Part shown: piece by piece, positions 43,389 through 55,847 of the stretch
Layout: the number at the start of each line of letters is the position of its first letter
Position numbering within the stretch: position 1 is the first letter of the stretch
Assembly (NCBI RefSeq): GCF_020080835.1
Contig: NC_058159.1
Coordinates: forward strand, 19,688,474-19,752,473
Direction of reading: 5' to 3'
DNA from: Cotesia glomerata
Lineage: Eukaryota; Arthropoda; Insecta; Hymenoptera; Braconidae
DNA: 64,000 nt
The notes under the pieces: model-generated
What the model was told of the DNA's origin: nothing
Seen by the model: only the letters and a program-made list of their open reading frames with translations
Databases searched by the model: none
Program-made: the position numbers and the translations under genes

Positions 43389-44336
43389 TCACCGTGACTC
43401 CGGTTGAACCACACGGCCCAAATCGTCAAGATCTCGGATTTCGACGTCTTCCTGTGGTCCTTTGTAGATTACCTTCGCGTTTTCTTGGAGGATGCCCGCG
43501 ATGGTCTTCTGTAAGGCTTGGCCTCGGTCAGTGCTCTTCCCCGAAAGCGTAATCAGCAAGCTCCCGGTCTTAGTTCTTTGGATCTTATCCACTGTAGTAC
43601 GGACCTGTTCGTCAGGGACGTTCTGCTTTATTCGCTTCAGAATCTCAGTATACTTTGCCGACTCAGCTGGGCGGATGATCAGTGCGTCCGGCCTGATCCG
43701 TTTGCGCGGTTTTTTCCGCTTAGTCTCTGGCCTGGGCTCCTTCGACGGTTGCTTCTGGAGCTTTTCTTTTGCTTGCTCTCTCTTGGACTTCCTTGACTGG
43801 ACTTTTTGCCACTCATTCACCTCCTTTTTTTCGCCGTTCTGTGTTACCGCGTTTTTCGAAGGACTTGGTTTAAGGTCCTTCTTCTTCTTAGTACGGCTAG
43901 TCATTGAGTCTGGGGAATTTCGCTCCTTCCTTTTCCCAGGCCTGATATCAGTTCCAGTTTCCTCACCGTCTTCGACAACTGACTCGACGTCATTCTCGCC
44001 AACTGTGTCCATCTCTTCGACAAACGTGTCGGCTTTTGCAGGTGAAACCGCTGTCGCACTCGTCTTCATCACGACATTACCGTATTGCTGTTGGATGTTC
44101 TGCCACTCTTTGTCAAGTTTCTTGAACCTTCTCAGGGCACTGCAGATGTTCGTCGACTTCGACTTGATCTCCTTGTGGACATTTTGCTTGGTTTGGAGAA
44201 AGTCCTGCAGTCCACTGACTAGCTTCTCCAGATGTACCAGAGCATCTATCCTCTTCATGTTTGCGCTAAGTAGCAGTGCGTCTTGCTGGGCATGAGGCCC
44301 GTTTTCACTCTTGTTTGTTTCCTGTGAATTACTCAT
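43389..44336 (-). CDS. R1-like ORF1 (gag-like), copy c, C-terminus deleted
   Basis: The start is the ATG at 44336 (MSNSQETNKSENG), conserved in copies d and e. An upstream in-frame ATG at 44450 lies in the 5' UTR. The protein has an N-terminal helical part (LVHLEKLVSGLQDFL), a long basic region (KRKKPRKRIRPDALIIRPA), then a fold resembling the RNA-binding region before the zinc knuckles (PDEQVRTTVDKIQ, GSLLITLSGKS). It ends at a deletion joint after EIRDLDD, continuing out of frame for a few residues. The CCHC knuckles present in copy e are missing. ORF1 proteins of this clade coat element RNA. Confidence 0.75.
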   Translation of the reverse strand: MSNSQETNKSENGPHAQQDALLLSANMKRIDALVHLEKLVSGLQDFLQTKQNVHKEIKSKSTNICSALRRFKKLDKEWQNIQQQYGNVVMKTSATAVSPAKADTFVEEMDTVGENDVESVVEDGEETGTDIRPGKRKERNSPDSMTSRTKKKKDLKPSPSKNAVTQNGEKKEVNEWQKVQSRKSKREQAKEKLQKQPSKEPRPETKRKKPRKRIRPDALIIRPAESAKYTEILKRIKQNVPDEQVRTTVDKIQRTKTGSLLITLSGKSTDRGQALQKTIAGILQENAKVIYKGPQEDVEIRDLDDLGRVVQPESR

Positions 44337-44707
44337 ACTTTTTTTATTTACCAGCGCATCGTACGGAGTGGAGCGGGTTGCCATAACTAGGAACGGGTGT
44401 ACCCTCGGAGATAGTACTCCTACCCCAGTTCCCTGAGGCCTAGCCGACACTTAGCCAGTCCTGGAATACACGGACGGACTAGACTCACTCGGAGCGGTGA
44501 AGATTCCGATCTCTAACACTTACTGCGTACTTCCTGATCAAGGCCCGAAGTGGCTGGCTCCTGATCCACTGCTGCAACTTACACCTCGGCAGAGCAAGCT
44601 CACATCAGCCGTGGCCTGCATCGTCGGAAACTACGATACAGGTTCCGGTCACTCCCAGTGGGTCACAGTCAGTTCTTCTTCCGTGACAGGTGGAATGTCC
44701 TCCAGTT

Positions 44708-45530
<823 letters not shown>

Positions 45531-47149
45531 ATAACATTCAATATCAATTTAAAAATCTGAATAAATTATAGTGTCATTGAGACACTTGAAGGAATATAGC
45601 CCCGCCAAAAAAAAAATTCTAGCTAGATTTTTGTTTAAGTTATTCAATTGTTAATTAACTAATTTTTCGTAGACTTGAGTTTTCATAAAATCTCTTATAC
45701 ATGTTAAAAAAATGTGTCTATTTTTTTTTTTCTTTTGGGAGCTCTTGTTATATAAATAATGAACAAGACCGCGTAGTAAAAGTTTATAAAAGTTTTTTCA
45801 TTTGTCTATAATGATTTTTCAAAGTTATCGAAAATTGAAATATCTGGCTAATGTTATAAAAAAAAAATTTTTTTCTAAATTTTTAATTTTAGTTGTTTTT
45901 GTATTGATGTATTGCATCTAGTAGCTTGGCTAAAAAATTTTTAACATTAATTGTTTAAAAATTTGTTATAAACAAATAGACAAATTGAATATTTTTGAAA
46001 ATTTTTTTTTGTCATATTATTGTCTTAATAAAATAATGATTTTTAAAAAAAAATTTTTTCTTAAAAAAATTTTTCAATTGTTTATAATTGTTTTTTTCAT
46101 TTATCCACCATTTAAATTATTTATAAAGAAATCATTTTTTTTTTTAAATCATCATTTACAATTCTCAATATAATTGTGGAAAAAAATTTTTTTTTTATTT
46201 CAATTTTCATTGTTTCTTTTATAAACAATTTGTTATAAACAAATTTTCATTTTCATTATATTTTTTTTCCGTAGCGCCAAAAAATTGCAAATACAGCCAT
46301 GTTCATAAAAGTTGCAAAAAAAAATTTTCTCTACTTTTTATTAAATTTTAAAATAATTTACCCCATCAAAGTTAAAGCGGTCAACTATTTCATCAACTTA
46401 TAAATTGTTATAATTTCCGAAATAGTGATGATACGGTCTTTGACATTCAAGACGATCTTTTAGACAATTTATTGATTTATATAAAAAATTTTTCATATGC
46501 TCGATATCTATTATGGTTCAATTTTTATAAACATTTATTTATAAAAAAATGCATTACTTGAATTTTTAAATAATTATATCTTTTAAACTATTGAAGTTAT
46601 GGCTTTTATGATTCAGGACAATTTTATAGAGTAACTATTGGGCTACCCAAAAATAATTTTTTTATATTTTTGATTCCATTTGTTTATCAGTTTTTTTATT
46701 TATTCTAATTATTACACGGTTAAGGGTACATTTTCTGGATTTTATTGTTCTTATTTTCTTACCTAACACCAATAATTTATGTTGTTCTTGCTTTTTTTTT
46801 TTAATTTTGGAATTTTCAATTTATTTCTTAACGATTGTCAAAGCAAAAACTCAAAATTTTTAATTTTTAGTTTTAAAATTACAATTACTTAAAAGTGCGT
46901 GGAAATATATCCTGTTCTAGCATATTTTTCAAAATTTAAACAATAGAATATAGAATTTTTAACATAAACGATAAACACAAGTAAGTATTTTCATTTTTTT
47001 TACGCAGATCTGATTGAACAATTGTAAAAAATTCATTCAATTCCGTAAATGCCTTTCAGGCTGCACTATTGGCAAAAATTTTGAGTTTTTGCTTTGACAA
47101 TCGTAAAATTGGATGTAAAATTTAAAATTATTTGTTTGATTTAGGCCTT
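45531..47149. other. AT-rich, no gene
   Basis: Long A and T runs, with several inverted pieces. For example, gattgtcaaagcaaaaactc at 46837 is inverted at 47080 as gagtttttgctttgacaatc. No convincing frame is present. It is probably decayed transposon sequence. Confidence 0.5.
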
Positions 47150-47529
47150 TGGCAAATTTGTAATCGTGAACGCAAAGGGAAATCGTTATTGAATTAATCA
47201 TTCGCGTCGATTAGAATTTCGAAATTAAAATAATAATTGTATATCGTTGGACAAAATTCTAAATCGCCGAATAAGATCAATTAATTGTGTCGAGTATCAG
47301 TGGTTAGTATTTAACTAAAAGATTTCAGCGAGCACCGTTTGCTTGTCGACGCAAAGTTTTGGTCGGTGACGTCACGCGGGACTAACTAGCTTGCCGCTCT
47401 CCGGTAGTCTTTCATTCTACCATTCGCACCACAGTCCCAGCAAATTATTATTATTATAGTCACTGAAAATAATCTTTTATTTAATCCGAAAATACTTTAA
47501 AATAATAAATATTCGCCTAATAGTATATT

Positions 47530-48100
47530 GTGTGACTAGGGATGAAACAAAACGATTTCAGACCAGAGTGAAGTTGCCTGCCCGAGCGAAGCGAGGGCTG
47601 GCATCACTCGGTCTGAAATCGTGTTTCATCCCGCGTCACACATTATATTTTTCATATAAGTTGCATTAAAAATGCTAGTTTCAATGTCTGGAGCCAACCA
47701 GAACTAGATAGTTTCAGACGAACAGCGAAAATACCATTTTATTATGAAACTTATAATAAAATAGAAAGTAATAGTTTATTTTTTACTAAACATTATTCGT
47801 AAATTGACAAGTTTTCTTTTATCATTCTTATTTATGCTTAGTAACAGAATTATAATATGTCAGTACAGTTAACGGTTAGAATGACAATTATAAAGGTATG
47901 AAACAAACAAACAATTGATAGGATTGAAAATAAAGCTGCAACTTCACCTCGCGGACAGAAAATCGTCATTTTCTGTCCGTCAGGAAGAAATAATTGATAC
48001 CTGCCTGGCACAGTCGCATTGTTCTGAAATTGTCTAGTTTCGGTTGGCTCAACAGGCATTGAAACTCACATTTTCAATGCAGGTTATATGAAAAATAATT
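47530..48100. mobile_element. Foldback MITE
   Basis: A hairpin at 47533-47642 (gatgaaacaaaacgatttcag / ctgaaatcgtgtttcatc) is followed by inverted repeats of about 60 bases: 47645-47710 (tttttcatataagttgcatt, gagccaacc) and 48035-48097 (ggttggctc, aatgcaggttatatgaaaaa). It includes a cgagcgaagcgagggctgg block. No transposase is present. Confidence 0.6.
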
Positions 48101-48584
48101 ATTTGTTTCGGATTAAATTTCAATATGTTTATTTGAGAAAATTATCGTCGAGATTTATTCTATTATTAATTTAAATACGTGATGAACACTTCATGTAAGA
48201 AGTGATTTATCTAATACTACGTTTTGAATTTATTTGATTATTATCATTATTATTTTTCTTCATTTATAAATCGGTTTCTCTTTATTATTATTTGTCATCG
48301 GTTGACTCGAAATCATCGGAATTTTCTTTATTATTTGTCACGTTTGACTATTATTGATTTTTGTATTTATTTTCTATTTTGTAAGTAAGCGGTCCCCTGA
48401 CTGGTTTCAATTGTAAATAATAAGCATTCTAAAAGCAAAGTTAGTCAGGTTTCGCAGAATTGGCGAGTTGAAAGGGTGGAACGGCAGTCAACGTTTGACT
48501 TACGGTAATAAGGTTTCGCATTATTATGAATCGATTGATTCTAGTCCCCAAACCGATTGAAGCATTGTAAAAACAGATCCAGTA

Positions 48585-49463
48585 GGGGAGAAAGGGGTCA
48601 ATTGAACCATGGGGCAATTGAACCACTCGACTTAAAAAATCGAAAAAATTGAAAAAACGTTTCATGCTCTCAGAGTTAGATTCAAATATGTTAAACTCGG
48701 TTATGATTAAAATTTGAAATCATTGCGATTAAAAAATTTTGAAAAATTGAGATTTTTTTATTTTTAGGCGTGTAAACTTTTTTTTTGGCTGGTGACAAAT
48801 TGTTTAATAATATATCAATTTTTGAATTAATTGATAAAGTTTGAATTGTAGTAGTTGTATATACTTATACTTTATAATCCTCAACTTTGTTTATAGTGAT
48901 ATAATAGTTTATTTGTTTATTATTTACTATTAATTGTTTTAAAATTATATGGGGTCAATTGAACCAGCAGTCCCGGGGACGATTGAACCATACGGAGAAG
49001 CATGTGACATGCGCGCACACCTTGACTGTACGTGAAAAATACTTAGGAAAATAACCTAACAATTTGATGAACTAAATTTATAATGAAACTTATTTTTAAA
49101 TTGATTTTTCATTTATTTAATACAACATCTGTGCATTAAAAATGTGCAACAGTAATATTAGCAGGTAACAATTAATATGTTATTTATTAAAAGTTCAGGT
49201 TTGAATTTTAAATAGTATTGGTTCAATTGACCCCGAGTAGTGGTTCAATTGCCCCCGAGTGGGGGTCAATTGAACCATTCGACGCGTTTGGATAAATTAA
49301 TAATTTTTTAAAATTCACGTTGCTTATTGACTAATTTACGTATTGATAATGATAGTAGACTTAATAAACTACCATTTCAAGAGAAAAAAATTATTATTTA
49401 GTTTTAATTCGAATAGTAAAAAATTACTAAACTTTTTTTGGTTCAATTGACCCCTTTCTCCCC
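48585..49463. mobile_element. MITE with perfect 25-base inverted ends and TA duplication
   Basis: The left end (48585-48609) and right end (49439-49463) are inverted copies of ggggagaaaggggtcaattg plus five more bases, flanked by TA (48583-48584 and 49464-49465). The core word ggtcaattgaacca also occurs internally near 48952, 49214, 49236 and 49262. It inserted into the gag leader a few bases upstream of the 49484 ATG. It is non-coding. Confidence 0.9.
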
Positions 49464-49483
49464 TACATAACCCCTCGCCAGCG

Positions 49484-49981
49484 ATGGACCAAACTTTGTT
49501 GATGACTGGCCTTGAATTACCACTAAGTCAGTTGAGACTTTTTCTTTGTGGCTTAGGCTTATCATCGAAGGGAGATTTAGAAACGCTTCGCGACCGCTTG
49601 ATTCGTCATCAAGAGTACAAATATAGAGTACCAGGAGTGCATTGGGATCCTACTGTGGATGAAGCGAGTCCCCCTGGTAATGATCTAGAGTCAACTTTGC
49701 TCTCAGAGAGGTCCGAAATCATCGAAACGGTAGAATCTATTGAACTCGTCGTCAATAGTGATCAAACAAGTCAGTCGTCGATCCAAAGTTCTTGTCACAA
49801 TTTAAATGAACGCGTTGACGAAATTTTAAGTTCAAGCAGTTGCTTAATCCAAGAGTTGGCTTCCAGTGGAAGTTTTGCGAAGCATGAGAGTTTTGAGTCA
49901 CTGGACGTAACACCCCAACGAGAGCTCGTGACTAACCCGAGTGTCTCAGAGGAGGTGTTGAACAGTGATGCGGGAAGTTAA
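49484..49981 (+). CDS. Gag-like ORF start of an LTR retrotransposon, truncated
   Basis: 165 codons, beginning MDQTLLMTGLELPLSQLRL. The first 45 residues (QLRLFLCGLGLSSKGDLETL, then RDRLIRHQ) resemble a SAP-like helix-turn-helix, as seen at the start of some insect gag proteins. The remainder is acidic, Ser-rich and low in structure, typical of a gag linker. The frame ends artificially (LNSDAGS-stop), where family D sequence (gggaagttaaaaa) begins at 49974. Gag would form the particle shell. The assignment to an LTR element rests on context and composition. Confidence 0.45.
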   Translation: MDQTLLMTGLELPLSQLRLFLCGLGLSSKGDLETLRDRLIRHQEYKYRVPGVHWDPTVDEASPPGNDLESTLLSERSEIIETVESIELVVNSDQTSQSSIQSSCHNLNERVDEILSSSSCLIQELASSGSFAKHESFESLDVTPQRELVTNPSVSEEVLNSDAGS

Positions 49982-50305
49982 AAATTTTTTCAAATGTGGT
50001 TTTTTTTAATAACTTTCAAACGGCTTGACCGATCAATTCCAAAAACTAATCAGCTCTCAACATCGAAAAACCACGTCGATCGTTACTAAGCCGGTCAAAG
50101 TCGGTTGATTCGCTCGTGAGTTATCGTTGACGAAAGAAATCGAAAAAAAATGTTTTTTTCGAATCACACCGAAATTTCTGGCCTGATCAATTTGTGTTTA
50201 AAAATATATTATAGAACCTGAAGAACTGCGCCGGATGCCACCAACCACGTGAAAATCGGTTTATTCATTAAAAAGTTATTGAGGTTTGAAAATTCAAAAA
50301 ATAGT

Positions 50306-51118
50306 GTTGGCCTCCTCCTTAAGGATGTCCGCGATCGTCTTTTGGAGGGCTTGGCCTTTGTCAGTGCTCTTCCTCGAAACCGTAATCAACAAGTCGCCAC
50401 TTCTGGTCTTGTTGATCTTATCTACCGCTAAACGAACCTGCTCATCTGGGACGTCCTGCTTTATGCGACGCAGAATCTCGGCATACTTTGTTTTCTCGGC
50501 CGGGCGGATGATCAGTGCGTCGGGTCTGATCCATTTGCGTGGTTTTTTCCGCTTAGGCTCTGGCCTGGGCTCCTTCGGCGGCTGCTTTGAGAGTTGCTCT
50601 CTAGCTAGCTTCCTCTTCTCCTTCTTAGACTGTACTTTTTCCCAATCACTCGCCTTCTTAGGTTCGTCGCCCTGCCCTGCCAGTCGTAGGGGAGGACTTT
50701 TTTTCAAGTCCTTCTTCTTTGTGACTTTGTCAGTTGGCTCTGGCGAATTTCGGTCCTTTCTCTTTCCAGGCCTTGTGTCAGTTTCACCCTTGTCCACAGC
50801 AGCAGATTCGCCGTCACCGTCGGCTCCAGTGTCCATTGCTTCTTCTGTCTCAACTTCAGTTTGAATGCGTCGTCGTGATGACTGCCATTCCTCGTCCAGT
50901 TTCTTGAATCTTCCAAGAGCATTGACTACACCGGTTATCTTGGTCTTTATCTCCTTGTGGATATTGACCTTAGTTTGGACAAACTCTTGCAAGTCAATGG
51001 TCAGCTTTTCAAGGCGCTCCAGCGCTTGCATTCTCTTCATTTCAGCGCTTGCTTCAATCGCTGCTTGTTGGGCATGAAGCCTGTTTCCACTCTTGTTTGT
51101 TTCCTGTAAATTACTCAT
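50306..51118 (-). CDS. R1-like ORF1 (gag-like), copy d, 3' truncated
   Basis: It starts MSNLQETNKSGNRLHAQ (ATG at 51118). It continues through the helical N-terminus (LEKLTIDLQEFV), the acidic stretch (TGADGDGESAAVDKGETD), the basic block (KRKKPRKWIRPDALIIRPA) and DILKEEANTIF, where it enters the repeat. The zinc knuckles are missing. It is open over its whole length, unlike copy e. It probably encodes an RNA-binding protein in the intact family. Confidence 0.75.
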
Positions 51119-51656
51119 ACTTTTTGATTCACCAGCGCATCGTACGGAGTGGAGCGGGTTGTCATAACTAGGAACGGGTGTACCCTCGGAGATAGTACTC
51201 CTACCCCAGTTCCCTGAGGCCTAGCCGACACTTAGCCAGTCCCGGAATACACGGACGGACTAGACTCGCTCGGGGCGGTGAAGATTTCGATCTCTAACAC
51301 TCACTGAGTACTTCCTGATCAAGGCCCGAAGTGGCTGGCTCCGGATCCGCTACTGCAACTTACACCTCGGCAGAGCAAGCTCACATCAGCCGTAGCCTGC
51401 ATCGTCGGAAATGATCGACACGGGTTCCGGACACTCCCAGTGAGTTACAGCAGGGAACGATCGTCTTGCTAGGTCAGTTAGTGTGACCAACTTATTAAAG
51501 GGGGGGGGGGAGTTTTGTCCACGGGAGCGTATTTTATTTGGCTCCTACCCTCTGTACCTCATCAACTAAGAGACCTAGTGTCATCCAAGGACAGCGAGCG
51601 TTCTCCCATCCGCTACGGGGAGACGCGCCTGGTAGCAGTTTCTCCTCTGCCGCAGG
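50306..51656 (-). mobile_element. R1-like LINE copy d, ORF1 only
   Basis: The 5' end meets (TG)n at 51657, as in copy e. It has a 5' UTR of about 530 bases. ORF1 is cut at 50306, where family D sequence begins. No 3' UTR or poly-A is present. The sequence diverges from copies c and e, so it is a different subfamily. Confidence 0.8.
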
Positions 51657-51686
51657 TGTGTGTGTGTGTTTGTGCGTGTGTGCGTG

Positions 51687-51741
<55 letters not shown>

Positions 51742-52029
51742 CTATGTGACTCGCTTATAACTTTTGAACGACTAAACCGATCGGTATCTACTAAGCGGCG
51801 TTCTGAACATTTTCCTCAAACTTAGATTTCCTGTGAATTTGAACCGATAGATTTTGAGAAATTTCGAAAAATCTAAAAAAAAATAAGAAAAAAATTTTTT
51901 TTGAATGTGGTTTTTTTGGAATAATTTTTAAACGGCTTTATCGATCAATTTTAAAAACTTATGTGCTTTTAAATTTGAAAAACCACGTCGATTGCCACCA
52001 AGCTGGTCGAAATCGGTTGATTCGTTCGA

Positions 52030-53593
52030 GAGATATCGTGATTCTCACAAAAACTGTCTACAAAATCTGATGAAGCTTTCACAAATGTCTCTAAGCTCGT
52101 ACGGGGATTTGAAATCCAATACTTATATAAGTAATTCCATCAATTCCATTTCCTTCTAGTACATTTAATAGTAAGTCTTTCAAAGTTTGTATTCCTGCCC
52201 TTTATCACAGTAGCAAAAGAAACAATCAGAGGTAGGGTTTTGACATATGATTATCTTCAGGCAGTCACTATACGTCAGTAATGGTGTTCCTAATTGTTCA
52301 GTCAGTGCTGCCAAGTTACACCCTGTAATAAACGAGACCATGAATGATTTTGAAAAAGACTTCTAGTGTATCACTTACCTTACATCATAAGCTTGACATT
52401 TTGGTGTATAGAACACACACAAATAGTGTGAGTTCCACTCGAACCAGCAAGCACGCAATGTTGAGGACGCAATGATGTAAATTTTGAAAAACCAACCCGG
52501 CAATCTGGATGACGTTCCTTAAAAAGTTCATATAACTCTTTTAAGTTCGAGAGAATGAGACGTTTCTGGACATGCTCACGTTTTCCGTCATCATTTCTAA
52601 TAGAAAGATAATCTTTCATCCCTGGCATATTTACACTAATTTCATCACTAACATAAAATTTTAAAATCTTAGATTTAATGTCATTCGATAGATGTCGACC
52701 TAAAATGTAAATAAATTGAATTTATTATCACTAAAAACATTAATAGGCATTATTAATTTGAATATGATTTTGAAAAGATTCTAACCTAATTTGGCATTTG
52801 GAGTTGAAAGAATTCCTTTTTTATCTCGAAGAGATTTTGCAATTGACGCCATGTATATTGTACAACCCATTACTTCACATACTCGAGATAATCCCCATGA
52901 TTCAGGTAAAAGAGTAAGAATTTGAATTTTTTCACATCGTTGCGTATTACTATCGTTGAATTTATTTTTTAATTTATCGAGCAATTCTAAGAAATTTTGA
53001 GAGTTGATTTCATCATCAGAAAGTTTTGTTACTCCTAAAGAGGTATTCAATTTTTCATATACTTTTTTGACTTTGTTTTCTAAATACGTTTGATTATCGA
53101 CATGTTTTTTTATAATAGGTGATTGATTTAGTAAAGCAAATGCATCATTGACCATTGGCAATACTGTTCCTAAACTTAATCCAGATAAACTACTGGTTTG
53201 TGCTGTCAGTTCTTCACTAAAATCTTCTAACCCTAAAAAGTGAAAAGATTGAATTAATATTTTAAAATGATAAACTTTTTGTACCACAAAAATAACATCA
53301 GGCCATAAAATTTGGCTAAACTTATCTGATGAAATGTTTGAAATTGATGAAAGAGTACTTCCAGTACGATTATCTTCCAATTGCTCTTCAACATGAGTGT
53401 TAACCTCACCAACAGGACTAGATGCAGTACTTTGTAAACTTAATGCTTTTCTGCACGATGTACAAAGATAGTTATTAGCACTTAAATTATATGCAGCTTG
53501 TTGAGTCACAGAAGCTCGTCGAAGACCATTTTTCACTCTATGATCTTCCAATTGTAGAGGATGACAGCACAAATTATATTTTCTGTGGCTCAC
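52030..53593 (-). pseudogene. Multi-exon transposon protein of unknown class, broken
   Basis: Exon a (53593-52786) begins MSHRKYNLCCHPL and holds cysteine pairs (NLCC, YLCTSCRKAL) that could bind zinc. Exon b (52699-52379) reads GRHLSNDIKSKILKFYVSDE, MPGMKDYLSIRND and VLAGSSGTHTICVCSIHQNV. Exon c (from 52322) reads CNLAALTEQLGTPLLTYSDCL and later LETFVKASSDFVDSF. The joins use GTTAGA/TTTTAG and GTAAGT/TTACAG sites and keep phase. Lesions: an in-frame TAA at 52382-52380 and a TGA in exon c (about 52131). Such proteins occur repeatedly in arthropods and cnidarians. I know them only as repeat-borne, so no function is assigned. It is truncated by family D at both sides (52030, 53600). Confidence 0.6.
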
Positions 53594-53757
53594 CTAAAAA
53601 AAAATTTTAACTTCCCGCTAAGAAAATCGAAGATTTTCAAAAATCGGGAAGTTATTGTTTTCACCCCGTTTTGCAAAAATCGAGTTTTCATCAGATCTCG
53701 ACGTTTGAAGGTCACAGGAAGCTTCCCTGACTATCCCCGCGAGGTTGTCACGGTGTC

Positions 53758-53801
<44 letters not shown>

Positions 53802-53803
<2 letters not shown>

Positions 53804-55786
53804 TTCCTTCTTTCCTCTAATCCCTCATGGAAACCGCCGTCAGGCATTACTTCGTGAAGGGAGGATCTAGCTACTGCTCTTCCTTCTGGTGGCTAAGGTG
53901 TTTGTTTGTTATCTTCTGGAGTGCCTCTTTAAATACTGGGCACCTGGATGCGCTGGCATGATGAGCCGAGTTCTCCGCACTTTGATCCGCGCATAATACA
54001 CATTTCGCTGGGTTTTTGCATTCAGCAATCTTGTGTCCCTCTTGTCCGCACCTAATACATAGCTTAGACCGATCCACATTGCTCTTGCACTGGGATCCAA
54101 GATGTCCAAAGTGCCAGCACTTGAAACATTGGATTGGTCTCCTCGTAGCTCTGATTTGGCAGTTGGTCCAGCCGATCCGGACTTTACCGCTTCCTGTCAA
54201 TATCTTGCGCGCTGCAGCTGCTGGTAGTGTCACAACAGCTGTCTGAGTACCTCTGTAGGCCTTATGAATCTTAATTGTCCCTAGTGGTATCTCGCAGGTT
54301 TCTCCGATTTCCGTTTGCAAGGCAGCCTGAATATCCTCCTTGGTTGTGGTACCGTCAAGATCTCGGATTTCGACGTCTTCCTGTGGCCCTTTGCAGATTA
54401 CCTTTGCGTCTTCTTGGAGGATGTCCGCGATGGTCTTCTGTAAGGCTTGGCCTCGGTCAGCGCTCTTCCTCGAAAGCGTAATCAGCAAGCTCCCGGTCCT
54501 AGTTCTTTGGATCTTATCCACTGTAGTACGGACCTGTTCGTCAGGGACGTCCTGCTTTATTCGCTTCAGAATTTCAGCATACTTTGCCGTCTCTGCGGGG
54601 TGGATGATCAGTGCGTCCGGCCTGATCCGTTTGCGCGGTTCTTTCCGATTAGGCTCTGGCCTGGACTCCTTCGGCGGTTGCTTCTGGAGCTTTTCTACTG
54701 CTTGCTCTCTCTTGGACTTCCTTGACTGGACTTTTTGCCATTCATTCACCTCCTTTTTTCCGCCGTTCTGTGTTACCGCGTTTTTCGGGGGACTTAGTTT
54801 AAGGTCCTTCTTCTTCTTAGTACGGCTGGTCATTGAGTCTGGGGAATTTCATTCTTTCCTTTTCCCGGGCCTGATATCAGTTCCAGTTTCCTCTCCGTCT
54901 TCGACAACTGACTCGACGTCACCCTTGCCACCTGTGTCCATCTCCTCGACAAATGTGTCGGCTTTTGCTGGTGAAACCGCTGTCACACTTGTCTTCATCA
55001 CGATATTACCGTGTTGTTGTTGGATCTCCTGCCATTCTTGGTCCAGTTTTTTGAACCTTCTCAGGGCACTGCAGATGTTCGTCGACTTCGACTTGATCTC
55101 CTGCGAGAAAGTCCTGCAGTCCACTGACTAGCTTCTCCAGATGTGCCAGCGCATCTGTCCTCTTCATCTTTGCACTAAGTAGCAGTGCGTCTTGCTGGGC
55201 ATGAGGCCCGTTTTCACTCTTGTTTGTTTCCTGTGCATTACTCATACTTTTTAATTTACCAGCGCATCGTACGGAGTGGAGCGGGTTGCCATAACTAGGA
55301 ACGGGTGTACTCTCGGAGATAGTACTCCTACCCCAGTTCCCTGAGGCCTAGCCGACACTTAGCCAGTCCCGGAATACACGGACGGACTAGACTCGCTCGG
55401 AGCGGTGAAGATTCCGATCTCTAACACTCACTGCGTACTTCCTGATCAAGGCCCGAAGTGGCTGGCTCCTGATCCACTGCTGCAACTTACACCTCGGCAG
55501 AGCAAGCTCACATCAGCCGTGGCCTGCATCGTCGGAAACTACGATACAGGTTCCGGTCACTCCCAGTGGGTCACAGCAGAGAACGATCGTCTTGTTAGGT
55601 CAGTTAGTGCGACCAACCCATTAAAGGGGAGTATTGTCCACGGGAACGTATTTTGTTTGGTTATTTTGCTTTGCTCCTACCCGCTGTACCTCATCAACTA
55701 AGAGATTAAGTGTCATCCAAGGACAGCGAGCGTTCTCCCATCCACTCGGGGAGACGCGCCCGGTAGCAGTATCTCTTCTGCCCCGA
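53802..55786 (-). mobile_element. R1-like LINE copy e, ORF2 deleted
   Basis: Both termini lie in TG: the 3' side at 53801 and the 5' side at 55787. The 3' UTR (53805-53900) is attached directly to the end of ORF1, so all of ORF2 is absent. The 5' UTR (55246-55786) matches copies c and d. It is a non-autonomous, gag-only derivative. Confidence 0.85.
53871..55245 (-). pseudogene. R1-like ORF1 with CCHC zinc knuckles (copy e), two lesions
   Basis: It starts MSNAQETNKSENG (ATG at 55245). A deletion of about 22 bases near 55104 shifts the frame, and a TGA near 54848 (GKRKE-stop-NSPDS) has replaced the CGA found in copy c, a C-to-T change. The rest (from 54833 on) is open and includes the basic block and then three knuckles: CFKCWHFGHLGSQC, CIRCGQEGHKIAEC and a third starting CVLCADQSAE. 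This knuckle trio is typical of R1/I-group ORF1 proteins that bind element RNA. The natural C-terminus is replaced by 3' UTR sequence (HLSHQKEEQ). Confidence 0.85.
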
Positions 55787-55802
55787 GTGTGTGTGTGTGT
55801 GT

Positions 55803-55842
<40 letters not shown>
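55787..55842. repeat. (TG)n between two LINE insertions
   Basis: About 27 TG repeats with one interruption, flanked on both sides by R1-like elements in the same orientation. Confidence 0.95.

Positions 55843-55847
<5 letters not shown>

Larger units (their letters stand above)
42919..44707 (-). mobile_element. R1-like LINE copy c, internally deleted
   Basis: The 3' end (poly-A as T run, then gggagggaatcctttttacgg) abuts the poly-T end of the preceding family D copy. The 5' end meets (TG)n at 44708. ORF1 is joined directly to the last segment of ORF2, so the RT and endonuclease are lost. The 5' UTR (44340-44700) matches copies d and e. Confidence 0.85.
47150..49981 (+). mobile_element. LTR-retrotransposon fragment (leader and gag start), twice interrupted
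   Basis: A GC-richer leader/LTR-like sequence (47330-47450, 48370-48580) leads to the gag-like ATG at 49484. Two MITEs interrupt it (about 47530-48100 and 48585-49463). It is cut off at 49981 by family D. Pol is absent. The LTR borders could not be fixed. Confidence 0.5.
49974..52040 (+). repeat. Family D copy split by R1 copy d
   Basis: Left piece 49974-50305 (gggaagttaaaaa, then the right-half blocks to aaaaaatagtgt). Right piece 51657-52040 has the TG tract and actcgcttataacttttgaa. The two pieces are not a simple interrupted copy, because the left piece already contains right-half sequence. At least two copies or a rearrangement are involved. Confidence 0.65.

Noticed and set aside
43492..44295. 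Long plus-strand frames opposite the ORF1 copies (also 50286-50864 and 54340-55131)
   Set aside because: They are antisense shadows of the minus-strand gag-like genes, with no independent similarity.
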